A DNA stretch of 64,000 nucleotides from Marivibrio sp040218065 (GTDB lineage: Bacteria; Pseudomonadota; Alphaproteobacteria; UBA8366; Aestuariispiraceae). The stretch covers positions 186,001 to 250,000 of the forward strand of contig NZ_JAVJQE010000008.1 in the NCBI RefSeq assembly GCF_040218065.1. The letters are read 5' to 3'. The notes under the pieces are model-generated. The model saw only the letters and a list, made by a program, of their open reading frames with translations, ran no database searches and was not told where the DNA came from. The translations under genes were made by a program, and so were the position numbers. The first letter of the stretch is position 1. Each line of letters starts with the position of its first letter. This document shows, piece by piece, positions 1 to 8,046 of the stretch.

Positions 1-69
1 CATGCCGTTCATGCAGCCCGCCCCCGCTTGGAGGATCGTTTCAACATCGGCCCAGGAGGGGTCGCTCAT
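1..69 (-). CDS. N-terminal fragment of a gene cut by the window edge
   Basis: Twenty-three codons are visible, starting MSDPSWADVETIL and open to the window edge, so the product cannot be named. The start is supported by a good ribosome site (GGGAG, seven bases before the ATG). It follows the tyrosinase stop by only 35 bases on the same strand, so the two are probably cotranscribed. The CxxG-type stretch (GAGCMNGM) is too short to interpret. Confidence 0.55.
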   Translation of the reverse strand, partial: MSDPSWADVETILQAGAGCMNGM

Positions 70-104
70 CAGTCTTCTCCCGCGTCGGTGCGGCGAACGG
101 CGCC

Positions 105-1613
105 TTAGCGCCCCGCCAAGAGGGAAAGTCGGCCGAAAGAGAGATTAACGTCCGGCCCCGAAACCACCGCCGTCAGAACCCATACCTGGCCCTCAAGGGC
201 GGGGAGCAGGGATTGCATGGGCTCTGACAGATCCAGGAAGAGCGGCTTCGCCGGCGCGTGGGCGCCGGCGTCCGATTGGCCGGATCCCCAATAGCCCCGA
301 CTTGCGACGATGAAGCGCTCCCGGAAGGCCCTATCGGCCATGTCGGGCGTCACGTTCGGCGGATGGAAGTAGAAGTCGACCGCGAAGCTGACGTCGGCGG
401 CTCCGTTCGGACGGGCGAACTGAACGGAGGCGTTTCGAGTGTCCGCATTGAGCGCGACGGGCAGCTGCGCGATTTGGGTCGGTTGACCGAGGTCGGGGTT
501 GTTGAAGCCGTCGCCGGCGAGCCGCGCGAACGGACTTTGCGCCGAAGCGCCGAAGCGCACGGCGCCGGTCGTCAGGTCGGCGATCAGATCGCGCGGCGGC
601 AGGCGGTCTTGGGGTTTCACTTCGAAACCGAAGCCGAGCTGCGTCGTGTCGAGATAGATTCTGGCGCGGCCCATCGAGGGGACGGCGCCGGCGTTCTCGT
701 GACCGGGAGCGGGAGTGATGCTGGTCGGCTGCGTACCGCGGAGGAATTGATCGAGCGAGGTCATCGTGCCCGCGCCGTTTTCGCGCAACCAGAATTCCAG
801 AATCAGGTCGATATAGGCGTGAAAGCTCCAGAATCCCGGGTCCAGCGCCGCCGTCGTCGGGTTGGCCATGTCGCCGCCGAAGTAGAAGGCGTGCATGAGA
901 TCATGCTGGGCCGATTCGAACTCGCCCTTCCCGCCGGTCGGATGCGCCTGCGGATATCCGCCGAACCGGGGCCAGTCGCCGCCATAGATCAGCGCAGCCG
1001 TCAGCCGCGCGCTGGTCGCGCCTTCCAGCCGTTCGCGCTCCTCGGGGAGCAGCGCGTGGTGCAATCTGTTCTCGTGGTAAAGCGGGGAGGTCGGATCCTC
1101 GAACGCCTTAGGATAGCGGGCCCCCGAAGGCGGGCGCGTCCAGTTCCAGAAGGGGACCGCGACATCGGCCGTGCTCGGGCCGGTCAGCCCTTCCGGGTCG
1201 GTCGCGCGCAGCAACTGCTCGAAATAGTAGAACTGTGCGCGATGCCAGAGTAGAAAGATGTCCTTGCCGTGTTCGCACATGCCGGGATTGGCGAGGATGC
1301 GGTCGGGCGGCGGCTCTCCGCGATCGCAGAACAGCGGCGTCGGCTCCGTCACCGTGCTCGGATCTTTGGGAACGAAGATTTTCATGCAGTTGTGGATCCA
1401 GGCCTGCCACAAATAGCCCTCTTCGTCGTAAGGGTCGGCCTGGTTTCGATCCTTCAGGATCTGCACCGCGTGCTCGTAGGCCGCCAGCTCCGCGGCCGTC
1501 AGGTCGTCAATGTTCTTGCGCAGCGGCGCGTCGCCGTTTTGCGCCCATCCGACAGAGGAGGCCGCGAACATCAGACACAGCGCAACGGCGAGACGGCGGG
1601 TCCAATCCGGCAT
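105..1613 (-). CDS. secreted tyrosinase-family copper oxidase
   Basis: A 502-residue protein with a Sec-type signal peptide (residues 1-25, ending VGWAQ). It carries the two copper sites of a type-3 copper enzyme: CuA histidines near residues 74 (WIHNC), 115 (CEHGKD) and 124 (LLWHRAQF), and CuB histidines near 237 and 241 (QHDLMH) and 265 (SFHAYID). Tyrosinases oxidise phenols to quinones using O2; here the enzyme would act in the periplasm or outside the cell. The C-terminal ~200 residues are a beta-rich extension of the kind that follows bacterial tyrosinase domains. The start is chosen because GGGGGAGAG lies six to seven bases upstream and the signal peptide begins there. The actual phenolic substrate cannot be told from sequence. 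Confidence 0.88.
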   Translation of the reverse strand: MPDWTRRLAVALCLMFAASSVGWAQNGDAPLRKNIDDLTAAELAAYEHAVQILKDRNQADPYDEEGYLWQAWIHNCMKIFVPKDPSTVTEPTPLFCDRGEPPPDRILANPGMCEHGKDIFLLWHRAQFYYFEQLLRATDPEGLTGPSTADVAVPFWNWTRPPSGARYPKAFEDPTSPLYHENRLHHALLPEERERLEGATSARLTAALIYGGDWPRFGGYPQAHPTGGKGEFESAQHDLMHAFYFGGDMANPTTAALDPGFWSFHAYIDLILEFWLRENGAGTMTSLDQFLRGTQPTSITPAPGHENAGAVPSMGRARIYLDTTQLGFGFEVKPQDRLPPRDLIADLTTGAVRFGASAQSPFARLAGDGFNNPDLGQPTQIAQLPVALNADTRNASVQFARPNGAADVSFAVDFYFHPPNVTPDMADRAFRERFIVASRGYWGSGQSDAGAHAPAKPLFLDLSEPMQSLLPALEGQVWVLTAVVSGPDVNLSFGRLSLLAGR

Positions 1614-1721
1614 GCGACGCTCTCCCCCGGCTGGACGACAGCCCGCCCTCCCCAGGGCGATCGGAAGCCGCGTCCGCCGGCCCCAGGATAGGCCTCGCAG
1701 CGTCGAAAAAACACCTTAAAA

Positions 1722-1735
1722 ATGATACTAATCAT
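1722..1735. promoter_or_regulatory. candidate operator upstream of the tyrosinase gene
   Basis: ATGAT-ACTA-ATCAT is a perfect inverted repeat inside a short AT-rich island (about 1706-1745), which stands out in very GC-rich DNA. It lies about 110 bases upstream of the tyrosinase start and just beyond the pdxY stop, so it would serve the tyrosinase gene. No regulator can be assigned. Confidence 0.35.
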
Positions 1736-1762
1736 AAATGCTCGCAATGGGCGATAAACGCT

Positions 1763-2620
1763 TTAACCCAAGCGATGCGCCTCGAACCGGCGCGGCGGGT
1801 CGACCAGCTTGTCCTGGGCCGCGACGAGCGCCAACTCCCGTCGGCCGCGCGCCCTCGTCTCCTCCAGCACTGCGAAGACCGAGGAGGCGGTCCGCGCCAG
1901 CGCCTCGTGCGCCGGGGTCCCGCCCAGCCACCAGCCGGCGAACAGCGCCGCCGTCAGGTCGCCCGCGCCGTTCGGCGGGTGGTCGAACGGCAAGCGAGGC
2001 GTCTCGATCAGCCAGGCGCCCTCGGGCGCGGCCAGCAGCATCTCGATCGCGCCCTCGGGCGCGCCGCGCCGCTCGAGGCTGGTGACGACCACCACGTCGG
2101 GGCCGCGCGCGCGCAGGCTGTCGGCGGCGGCGCGGGCGTCGGCCAGGGTCTCGACCCGCCGGCCGGTCAGCACCTCCAGCTCGAAATGGTTCGGCAGCGC
2201 GGCGTCGCAAGCGGGAATCGCCCGATCCCGCATGAAGGGCGGGATGCTGTCCGCCACGTACAGGCCGCCGTGCCGGTCGCCCATCACCGGATCGCAGACG
2301 TAGCGGGCTTTCGGGTTCGCGGCGCGCGCCTCGGCGACGGCGGACAGGATCGCATCGCCCAGCGCCGCCTCCCCGACATAGCCGGAGACGACGCCGTCGC
2401 ATGCGCCCAGCGCTCCGCGTTCGCCAAGGCCGGTCAGCACGGCGCGCACGGTCTCCACCGGCGTGACCGCGCCGCGAAAGGCGCCGTATCCCGGATGGTT
2501 CGAGAACAGCACCGTGTGCACGGGCCAGACGTCCCAGCCCATACGCTGCAACGGAAAGACCGCAGCCGAGTTGCCGACATGGCCGAAGGTCACATGGCTT
2601 TGGATCGACAGCAGGGGCAT
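1763..2620 (-). CDS. pdxY: pyridoxal kinase
   Basis: A 285-residue ribokinase-superfamily kinase that phosphorylates pyridoxal to pyridoxal 5'-phosphate in the vitamin B6 salvage pathway. The N-terminus (LSIQSHVTFGHVGNSAA) is the classic PdxY/PdxK opening, the GYVGE motif is near residue 80, the NHFELEVLTG stretch near 144-153, and the anion-hole/catalytic motif NGAGDLTAA places the catalytic Asp near 221. Length is usual for the family. It is transcribed away from the permease gene at 2734, from which it is separated by 113 bases. It stands apart from any pyridoxine biosynthesis gene here. Confidence 0.93.
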   Translation of the reverse strand: MPLLSIQSHVTFGHVGNSAAVFPLQRMGWDVWPVHTVLFSNHPGYGAFRGAVTPVETVRAVLTGLGERGALGACDGVVSGYVGEAALGDAILSAVAEARAANPKARYVCDPVMGDRHGGLYVADSIPPFMRDRAIPACDAALPNHFELEVLTGRRVETLADARAAADSLRARGPDVVVVTSLERRGAPEGAIEMLLAAPEGAWLIETPRLPFDHPPNGAGDLTAALFAGWWLGGTPAHEALARTASSVFAVLEETRARGRRELALVAAQDKLVDPPRRFEAHRLG

Positions 2621-2733
2621 CGGGCGTCAGGCGGGTTGAGGGGCTTGAGGCGGGCGTCCGCGCGAACTTTAATGCCTGCGTCCGCGCGCCGCCAGCCGCA
2701 TTCGGCCGGTCCATCGGAGGAGCAGCCGTCCCC

Positions 2734-3684
2734 GTGCCCCCCATCGCCCCGGCAATCGCCCCCAACAATCTGAAGGGCGCCGCCTATGTGACGCTGTGCT
2801 GCGCCTTCATCGCCGGCTCGACCCTTTGCGCGAAGGCGCTGGGCGCGGCGCGCCTGATCGAGATCGAGGGCCTTCTGCAGGAGGCCGCGCGGATGCACCC
2901 GTTGCAGATCGCCTTCGGTCGGTTTTTCTTCGGCTTCTTGCTGCTGCTGCCTTTCGCGTTGTGGCGTCGACCCAGCCTGAAAGGCGCGCCGTGGCGCCTG
3001 CACGTCGCGCGGGTCGCCGCCGGATGGGCGGGCGTCAGCCTGATGTTTGCGGCCGTCAGCGTCCTGCCGCTGGCCGACGCGACCGCGATCAGCTTCCTCA
3101 ATCCCTTGTTCGCGATGGTCTTCGCGCTCCTCTTCTTGGGCGAGCGGGTGGGACCCTGGCGCTGGACGGCGGCCGCGATCGCCTTCGCCGGCGCGGCCGT
3201 GGTGACGCGGCCGGGGACGGCCGCCTTCGACCCGGCGGCGCTGTTGGCCTTGGCGGCGGCCGCGGCGATCGGGCTTGAGCTGCTGTTCATCAAGATGCTG
3301 TCGGACCGCGAGCCGATCCTTCGCATCCTTTTGATCAACAACGGCTTGGCGGCGCTGATCGCCGGCGCGGCGGCGCTCTTCGTCTGGCGGGCGCCCAGCG
3401 CCGAGCAATGGCTGCTGATGGCGGGGACCGGCGTCTTCATGGTGACGGCGCAAAGCCTCAATCTGCGCGGCATGGCCGTCGCGGAGGCGAGCTTCATCGC
3501 CCCCTTCTTCTACGCGACGCTGCTCTACGCCGCGCTCTACGACTGGCTTTTCTTCGCGGAAGTTCCGGCTTGGACCACGGGGCTGGGCGCAGCGCTGATC
3601 GTCGGCGGCGCGATGATCCTGGGCTGGCGGGAGCGGCGCGCGGGCCTCAAGCCCGTCTTGAAGGCGGGACGTCCGCCCGTATAG
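2734..3684 (+). CDS. EamA/DMT-family inner-membrane exporter
   Basis: A 316-residue protein with about ten hydrophobic helices arranged as two EamA repeats, typical of drug/metabolite transporters that export amino acids or related compounds. The first repeat covers roughly residues 15-155 and the second 165-305, with a short Arg-rich cytoplasmic tail. It starts at a GTG with GGAGGAG eleven bases upstream; no nearby ATG fits better. It is divergent from pdxY and 39 bases upstream of the CoA-ester lyase gene. The substrate is unknown. Confidence 0.85.
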   Translation: MPPIAPAIAPNNLKGAAYVTLCCAFIAGSTLCAKALGAARLIEIEGLLQEAARMHPLQIAFGRFFFGFLLLLPFALWRRPSLKGAPWRLHVARVAAGWAGVSLMFAAVSVLPLADATAISFLNPLFAMVFALLFLGERVGPWRWTAAAIAFAGAAVVTRPGTAAFDPAALLALAAAAAIGLELLFIKMLSDREPILRILLINNGLAALIAGAAALFVWRAPSAEQWLLMAGTGVFMVTAQSLNLRGMAVAEASFIAPFFYATLLYAALYDWLFFAEVPAWTTGLGAALIVGGAMILGWRERRAGLKPVLKAGRPPV

Positions 3685-3723
3685 TCCGGGCGGCATCCGC
3701 CGCGCATTCAGGAGGCCCGACCC

Positions 3724-4599
3724 ATGGCTGCAGACGTCCGCCCCCGCCGTTCCATGCTCTACATGCCGGGATCGAACCCGCGCGCCCTGGAGAAGGGGCG
3801 AAGCCTGCCCGCCGACGCCCTGATCCTGGATCTGGAGGACGCGGTCGCCCCCGATGCAAAGGAGGCGGCGCGCGCGGAGATCGTCAACGCGCTGGGGCGA
3901 GGAGGGTACGCCCCGCGCGAGGTGCTGGTGCGGATCAACGGGCTTGAGACCCGCTGGGGTCGTGCGGATCTTGCGGCGATGGCGACGGCCGGCGCGGACG
4001 CCGTGCTGCTTCCGAAGGTGGAGAGCGCCGATCAGGTGCGCGCGGCGTCGATCGCGCTCGCCGACGCCGGCGCGCCTGAGGGTTTGGCGATCTGGTGCAT
4101 GATAGAAACCCCGCTCGGCGTGCTGAAGGTCGAGGAGATCGCGGCCGCCGACGCGCGTCTCGCCGGTCTGGTGATGGGGACGGCGGACCTCGCGCGGGCG
4201 CTGCATTGCCGCCACACGGCCGACCGCGCGCCCTTCCTGACCAGCCTCAGCCGCGTGGTGCTGGCGGCGCGCGCGTACGGGCTGGCGGCGATTGACGGGG
4301 TGTTCCTCGATCTCGACGATATGGCGGGCCTGGAAGCGGAGTGCCGTCAGGGCCTCGATCTCGGCTTTGACGGCAAGAGTCTCTTCCATCCCAAGACGAT
4401 CGAGACCGCGAACCACGTCTTCGGTCCGAGCGGCGCGGAGATCGAAGAGGCTTGGGCCGTAATCGACGCCTTCAAGGCGGCCGAGGCGGAGGGGAAGGGG
4501 GTCGTGGTCCTGAACGGCAAGCTGGTCGAGAACCTGCACGTCGAGAACGCGCGCCGCCTGCTGGCGTTGGCCGAGGAGATCGAGCGACGCGACGGCTAG
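3724..4599 (+). CDS. mcl2: HpcH/HpaI-type CoA-ester lyase or (3S)-malyl-CoA thioesterase
   Basis: A 291-residue CitE-like TIM-barrel protein. The N-terminus (RRSMLYMPGSNPRALEKG), the acidic motif LILDLEDAVAPDAK near residues 37-50, the Arg of VRINGLETRWG and the metal-binding MIETPLGVL near 126 are family hallmarks. Among alphaproteobacterial homologues it resembles Mcl2, the (3S)-malyl-CoA thioesterase of Rhodobacter, more than the true malyl/beta-methylmalyl-CoA lyase Mcl1, whose N-terminus differs; that comparison is from memory. It lies 79 bases upstream of mesaconyl-CoA hydratase, which supports a role in the ethylmalonyl-CoA/glyoxylate branch of C2 assimilation. A citramalyl-CoA lyase activity is the main alternative. 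Confidence 0.8.
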   Translation: MAADVRPRRSMLYMPGSNPRALEKGRSLPADALILDLEDAVAPDAKEAARAEIVNALGRGGYAPREVLVRINGLETRWGRADLAAMATAGADAVLLPKVESADQVRAASIALADAGAPEGLAIWCMIETPLGVLKVEEIAAADARLAGLVMGTADLARALHCRHTADRAPFLTSLSRVVLAARAYGLAAIDGVFLDLDDMAGLEAECRQGLDLGFDGKSLFHPKTIETANHVFGPSGAEIEEAWAVIDAFKAAEAEGKGVVVLNGKLVENLHVENARRLLALAEEIERRDG

Positions 4600-4678
4600 G
4601 CCGCAAGCGCGCGCTCCGGATGACGCCGCCCGCCGCCGGTGCTATGAGGGAGCCGCGACTATCAGGGAGAGCCAAGCG

Positions 4679-5782
4679 ATGAGCGAGACCGACGTCCAAA
4701 TGCGCGCGAAATCCACCCGCGGCCGCGTCTTCGAGGATTTCAGCCTGGGCGAGGTGATCGAGCACGCCACCCCCCGCACCATCGGGGAGGGCGACGTCTC
4801 GCTCTATCACGCGCTGACGGGCAATCGCTTCACGCTCCAGGTCTCGGACCCGTTCGCCCGCGACGTCGGCTATCACGCCGCGCCGATCGACGATCTGCTG
4901 GTCTTCAACATCGTCTTCGGCCAGTCGGTGCCGGAGATCAGCCGCAACGCGGTCGCGAATCTGGGCTATGCGGAGGTCGATTTCCTGGCCCAGCTCTATG
5001 AGGGCGAGACCGTGCGCGCGCGCTCGGAGGTGATCGGCCTGAAGGAGACGTCCTCGGGCGAGACGGGCGTCGTCTATGTCCGAACCGAGGGGCTAGACCA
5101 CCGCGGCGCCGTGATCCTGCGCTTCGTGCGCTGGGTGATGGTGCCGACGCGCGCCGGCGCCGCGGCCAAGGGCAAGTCGGGCGCAGTGCAGGATGCGGAG
5201 CCCGCGCTGGCGCGCCAGGTCGCGCCGCTGACGGTGCCGCGCCATCGTCTGAACAAGTTCTGGAGCGATCGCGACACCGGCTCCCCCCATCGCTGGGAGG
5301 ATTACGAGACGGGCGAGAAGATCGACCATCTCGACGGCGTCACCATCGAGGAGGCGGAGCACATGATGGCGACCCGCCTCTATCACAACGATTCCCGGCC
5401 GCATTTCGACGGCCATGCGATGAAGTCGACGCCGTTCGGCCGACGCATCGTCTATGGCGGGCACGTGATCTCGATCGCCCGCGCGCTGACCCACAACGGG
5501 CTCGCCAACGCCTGCATCGTCAGCGCCATTCACGGCGGGCGGCACGCCAACCCGACCTTCGCGGGCGACACGCTCTACGCTTGGACCGAAATCGTGGAGA
5601 AACAGTCGCTCGACCGGCGCGACGATATCGGGGCGCTGCGCCTGCGCACGACGGCGACCAAGAATACGCCCTGCGCCGACTTCCCGCGTTTGCCGACTGA
5701 AAAGGGCGGCAAGAAGGACGCGGCCGGCGAAGCGATCGTCCTCGAACTCGACTACACCGTGATCGTGCCGCGCCGCGCCTAG
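4679..5782 (+). CDS. mch: mesaconyl-CoA hydratase (beta-methylmalyl-CoA dehydratase)
   Basis: A 367-residue double hot-dog protein of the MaoC type. The two halves are visible: residues ~15-165 (FEDFSLGEVIEHATPRT, DDLLVFNIVFGQSVPEIS) and ~205-365 (HRWEDYETGEKIDHLDGV, EEAEHMMATRLYHND, VYGGHVISIARAL). Conserved blocks such as NAVANLGYAE and KNTPCADFP match what I remember of Rhodobacter Mch closely. The enzyme interconverts mesaconyl-CoA and (2R,3S)-beta-methylmalyl-CoA in the ethylmalonyl-CoA pathway. GGGAGAGCC lies just before the ATG. The malyl-CoA-type gene sits immediately upstream, as expected for an operon. Confidence 0.9.
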   Translation: MSETDVQMRAKSTRGRVFEDFSLGEVIEHATPRTIGEGDVSLYHALTGNRFTLQVSDPFARDVGYHAAPIDDLLVFNIVFGQSVPEISRNAVANLGYAEVDFLAQLYEGETVRARSEVIGLKETSSGETGVVYVRTEGLDHRGAVILRFVRWVMVPTRAGAAAKGKSGAVQDAEPALARQVAPLTVPRHRLNKFWSDRDTGSPHRWEDYETGEKIDHLDGVTIEEAEHMMATRLYHNDSRPHFDGHAMKSTPFGRRIVYGGHVISIARALTHNGLANACIVSAIHGGRHANPTFAGDTLYAWTEIVEKQSLDRRDDIGALRLRTTATKNTPCADFPRLPTEKGGKKDAAGEAIVLELDYTVIVPRRA

Positions 5783-5798
5783 GCCGGAGCGGCCGGGC

Positions 5799-6332
5799 TC
5801 ATTCCGGATCGTCCGCCCAGGCGGGCGCGCCGGCCGCGATCTTCATCAGAAGCGCGCTCAGCGTCGCCCGCTCCGCGCCGCTCAACGGGGCGAGCATCGC
5901 GCTCTCCCGAGCCGATGTCTGCGGCAACAGGCGATCCAGTACGGCGCGCCCTTGCGGCGTCATCGCCAATTCTTTGCGCCGACGGTCGGCGGCGCTCACC
6001 GATCGCCGGATCAGCGACTTTTGAATCAATCCGGTGACCGCGCGGCTGATCGAATTCTTCGGCCGTCCGGTCGCCAGACAAACGTCTTGGGCGGTTAACC
6101 CGTCAGTCGCCTGGGATAGGCAGAACAGCACCAGGAATTCTCCGCGCGAGACGCCCTCTCCCTCCTCGAAGGCCTTGTAGAGCGGCCCGGTGAAGACGTT
6201 GGCGACGAAGCTCAGGCGCCAAACGTCGCGAACGGGATTGTCGCGCAGCATCTGCGCGGCAAGCGGACCGAACCGCGCGGCCACATCGGCGAGCGCGGGA
6301 TCGACGTCCGGTTGACGATCATCCTTAGGCAT
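5799..6332 (-). CDS. MarR-family transcriptional regulator
   Basis: A 177-residue winged-helix protein. The DNA-binding part covers about residues 60-125, with the wing segment SAADRRRKELAMTPQGRAVLDRLLP typical of MarR (the DRR..L.LT.G pattern). It is divergent from the TRAP transporter, and a large interrupted palindrome lies 20 bases upstream of its start; repression of both itself and dctPQM is the natural inference. No Shine-Dalgarno sequence is visible before the ATG. The stop is 17 bases beyond mch on the opposite strand. The ligand is unknown. Confidence 0.87.
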   Translation of the reverse strand: MPKDDRQPDVDPALADVAARFGPLAAQMLRDNPVRDVWRLSFVANVFTGPLYKAFEEGEGVSRGEFLVLFCLSQATDGLTAQDVCLATGRPKNSISRAVTGLIQKSLIRRSVSAADRRRKELAMTPQGRAVLDRLLPQTSARESAMLAPLSGAERATLSALLMKIAAGAPAWADDPE

Positions 6333-6351
6333 AGGGAGAGTCTAGCAGCGC

Positions 6352-6394
6352 TTAGTCCCGCTTGGAACTTGTTATTGGTTCCATGTGGGACTAA
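6352..6394. promoter_or_regulatory. 43-bp interrupted palindrome, likely MarR operator
   Basis: The arms read TTAGTCCC - 3 nt - TGGAAC - 9 nt - GTTCCA - 3 nt - GGGACTAA. Both the outer eight-base and inner six-base arms are perfect, and the two three-base gaps are equal, so the whole element is symmetric. It sits in the MarR/TRAP divergent promoter. The size suggests two dimers or one dimer contacting extended half-sites. Confidence 0.7.
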
Positions 6395-6460
6395 TATACG
6401 CCGAACGCGCTTGGACGAAGCCGGCTGAACCGGACGACAAAGCGCGACGCCGGGAGAAAC

Positions 6461-6492
6461 GCCGGGCGGGCCTGCGCAGGCCGCGGCCCGGC
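6461..6492 (+). promoter_or_regulatory. GC-rich leader hairpin before the TRAP binding-protein gene
   Basis: GCCGGGC (6461-6467) pairs with GCCCGGC (6486-6492), enclosing the palindrome GGCCTGCGCAGGCC (6469-6482). It is flanked by two copies of GGGAGAAACGCC (6452-6463 and 6501-6512); the second is the ribosome site of dctP, the first a decoy or relic with no start codon after it. Confidence 0.4.
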
Positions 6493-6512
6493 CCCAAGCT
6501 GGGAGAAACGCC

Positions 6513-7496
6513 ATGATCCGACATCTGCGCTTCGGCGCGCTTGCGGCCGTCGCGGCCGTGGCCGCGCCCCTGTTCACGACCCAAGCGGCCGAGCTCCGCA
6601 TGATCGGGGGATTTCCGGAAAACTTCGTCTTCACCACGGAAATCGCCCACCCCTTCATGAAGCGGGTGGAGGAGGAAAGCGGCGGCGCGCTGACCGTCAG
6701 CCTGCAGGGTCCCGACGCCGTCCCGACCTTCGAGCAGTTCGAGCCGGTCCAGGCCGGCGTGTTCGACCTGCTGTTCACGCACCCGGCCTATCACGCCGGC
6801 GTCAGCGCGCTCGGGCTGTCGATCGACGCGATCGACCCCGATCCGGCGAAGCGGCGCGACGCCGGGGTGATCGCCTTCATCGACGATCATTACCGTCAGC
6901 ATAATCTGAAGCTGATCGCCGCCCCGGCGACGGGCTCCGAAGGCTTCCGCTACTTCATGAAGGCGCCGATTGAGGGGACGCCCGCGATGCAGGGGCTGAA
7001 GATCCGCGGCACCGTCAGCTATCATCCGATGATCGAGGCGCTGGGCGGCACGCCGGTCGTGATGTCGGGCGGCGAGGTCTACTCCGCCCTGCAGAAGGGC
7101 GTGATCGACGGCGCCGCCTGGGGGCTGACGGGGGCGAAGGACTTCAAATGGTACGAGGTGGCGGACTACATGGCCGATCCGACCTTCGGGCAGGTCGGGG
7201 TCATGATCTTCATGAATCTCGAGTCCTGGGAGGCCCTGTCGGCAGAGGAGCAGGCGATGCTGACCCGCGTCGGTCGCGAGATCGAGACGGCGAGCGTCGA
7301 GCGCTTCGATCTGTTGGCCAAGGAGGAGACGGCCGCGCTGCTCGATCTCGGCATGAAGATGACCGCCTTCGCGCCGGAGGAGGCCGAGCGCTTCGACGCG
7401 CTCTGGGCCGACGGCGTCTGGTCGGTCTCGACCGCCAAATCGGATGCGGCGACGGAGCTTCGCGCGCTGGCGCAGGAGGCGGGGCTGACGCCCTAG
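6513..7496 (+). CDS. TRAP transporter periplasmic substrate-binding protein (DctP type)
   Basis: A 327-residue secreted solute-binding protein. Residues 1-25 form a signal peptide with likely cleavage after TTQA. The mature part has the DctP-family layout: an N-terminal lobe beginning AELRMIGGFPEN, the conserved central LKIRGTVSYHPMIEALGGTP segment (around 165-185), and the QKGVIDGAAWG motif near 198-208 that precedes the hinge helix. It delivers a carboxylate or similar anion to the DctQ/DctM membrane pair just downstream. The start is set by the GGGAGAAACGCC site directly before the ATG. The substrate is not predictable from sequence; the adjoining alpha/beta hydrolase may act on it. Confidence 0.9.
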   Translation: MIRHLRFGALAAVAAVAAPLFTTQAAELRMIGGFPENFVFTTEIAHPFMKRVEEESGGALTVSLQGPDAVPTFEQFEPVQAGVFDLLFTHPAYHAGVSALGLSIDAIDPDPAKRRDAGVIAFIDDHYRQHNLKLIAAPATGSEGFRYFMKAPIEGTPAMQGLKIRGTVSYHPMIEALGGTPVVMSGGEVYSALQKGVIDGAAWGLTGAKDFKWYEVADYMADPTFGQVGVMIFMNLESWEALSAEEQAMLTRVGREIETASVERFDLLAKEETAALLDLGMKMTAFAPEEAERFDALWADGVWSVSTAKSDAATELRALAQEAGLTP

Positions 7497-7524
7497 GCCG
7501 CCGGCAGGCGAAGGCTGCGCGCCG

Positions 7525-8046
7525 ATGAGCCGTCCTGCATCCGCGCTCTTTTCCGCCGCTCTCGACGCGCTCGCCCGACTGTCTTTCGGGGCGGCCGGCG
7601 CGGCGCTGGCGGGGATCGTCGGGCTTTATGTCCTGGAGGTCGGGCTGCGGTATTTCTTCGCCGCGCCCACCACCTGGTCGCAGGAGTGGATCGGCTATCT
7701 GTTGTTGGCCGTCATCTTCCTGGCGGCGCCGGACATAACCCGTCGCGGCGCCCATATCGCGATCGACCTGCTGGCCGAACGGCTGGCGCCGGAGCGCGGC
7801 CGGCTCCTCGCCCGTCTGGGCGCGGCGCTCGGCGCGCTGGTCGCCGGGAGCGCCGCGGCGATCGTCAGCGGCGAAGCCTGGACCCAGGCGGAGCGCGGCG
7901 TCATGACCAACGCCGCCCATCCGATTCCGCGCTTTCTGCTGACGACGATCATCGCATACGGGCTGGGCGTCTCCGCGTTGTTCTTTCTGCGCCGGGTCGT
8001 GGGCGAGCGCGTCCGCAACGCCGCATCGTCGGAGCCGGGCGCATGA
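7525..8046 (+). CDS. TRAP transporter small permease (DctQ type)
   Basis: A 173-residue membrane protein with four hydrophobic segments and the DctQ signature TWSQEWIGYLLLAVIFLAAP around residues 50-70, followed by the conserved ARRGAHI-like RRGAHIAIDLL. It forms the small subunit that docks against DctM. Its stop codon overlaps the DctM start (ATGA at 8043-8046), showing translational coupling. It begins 28 bases after dctP. Confidence 0.9.
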   Translation: MSRPASALFSAALDALARLSFGAAGAALAGIVGLYVLEVGLRYFFAAPTTWSQEWIGYLLLAVIFLAAPDITRRGAHIAIDLLAERLAPERGRLLARLGAALGALVAGSAAAIVSGEAWTQAERGVMTNAAHPIPRFLLTTIIAYGLGVSALFFLRRVVGERVRNAASSEPGA

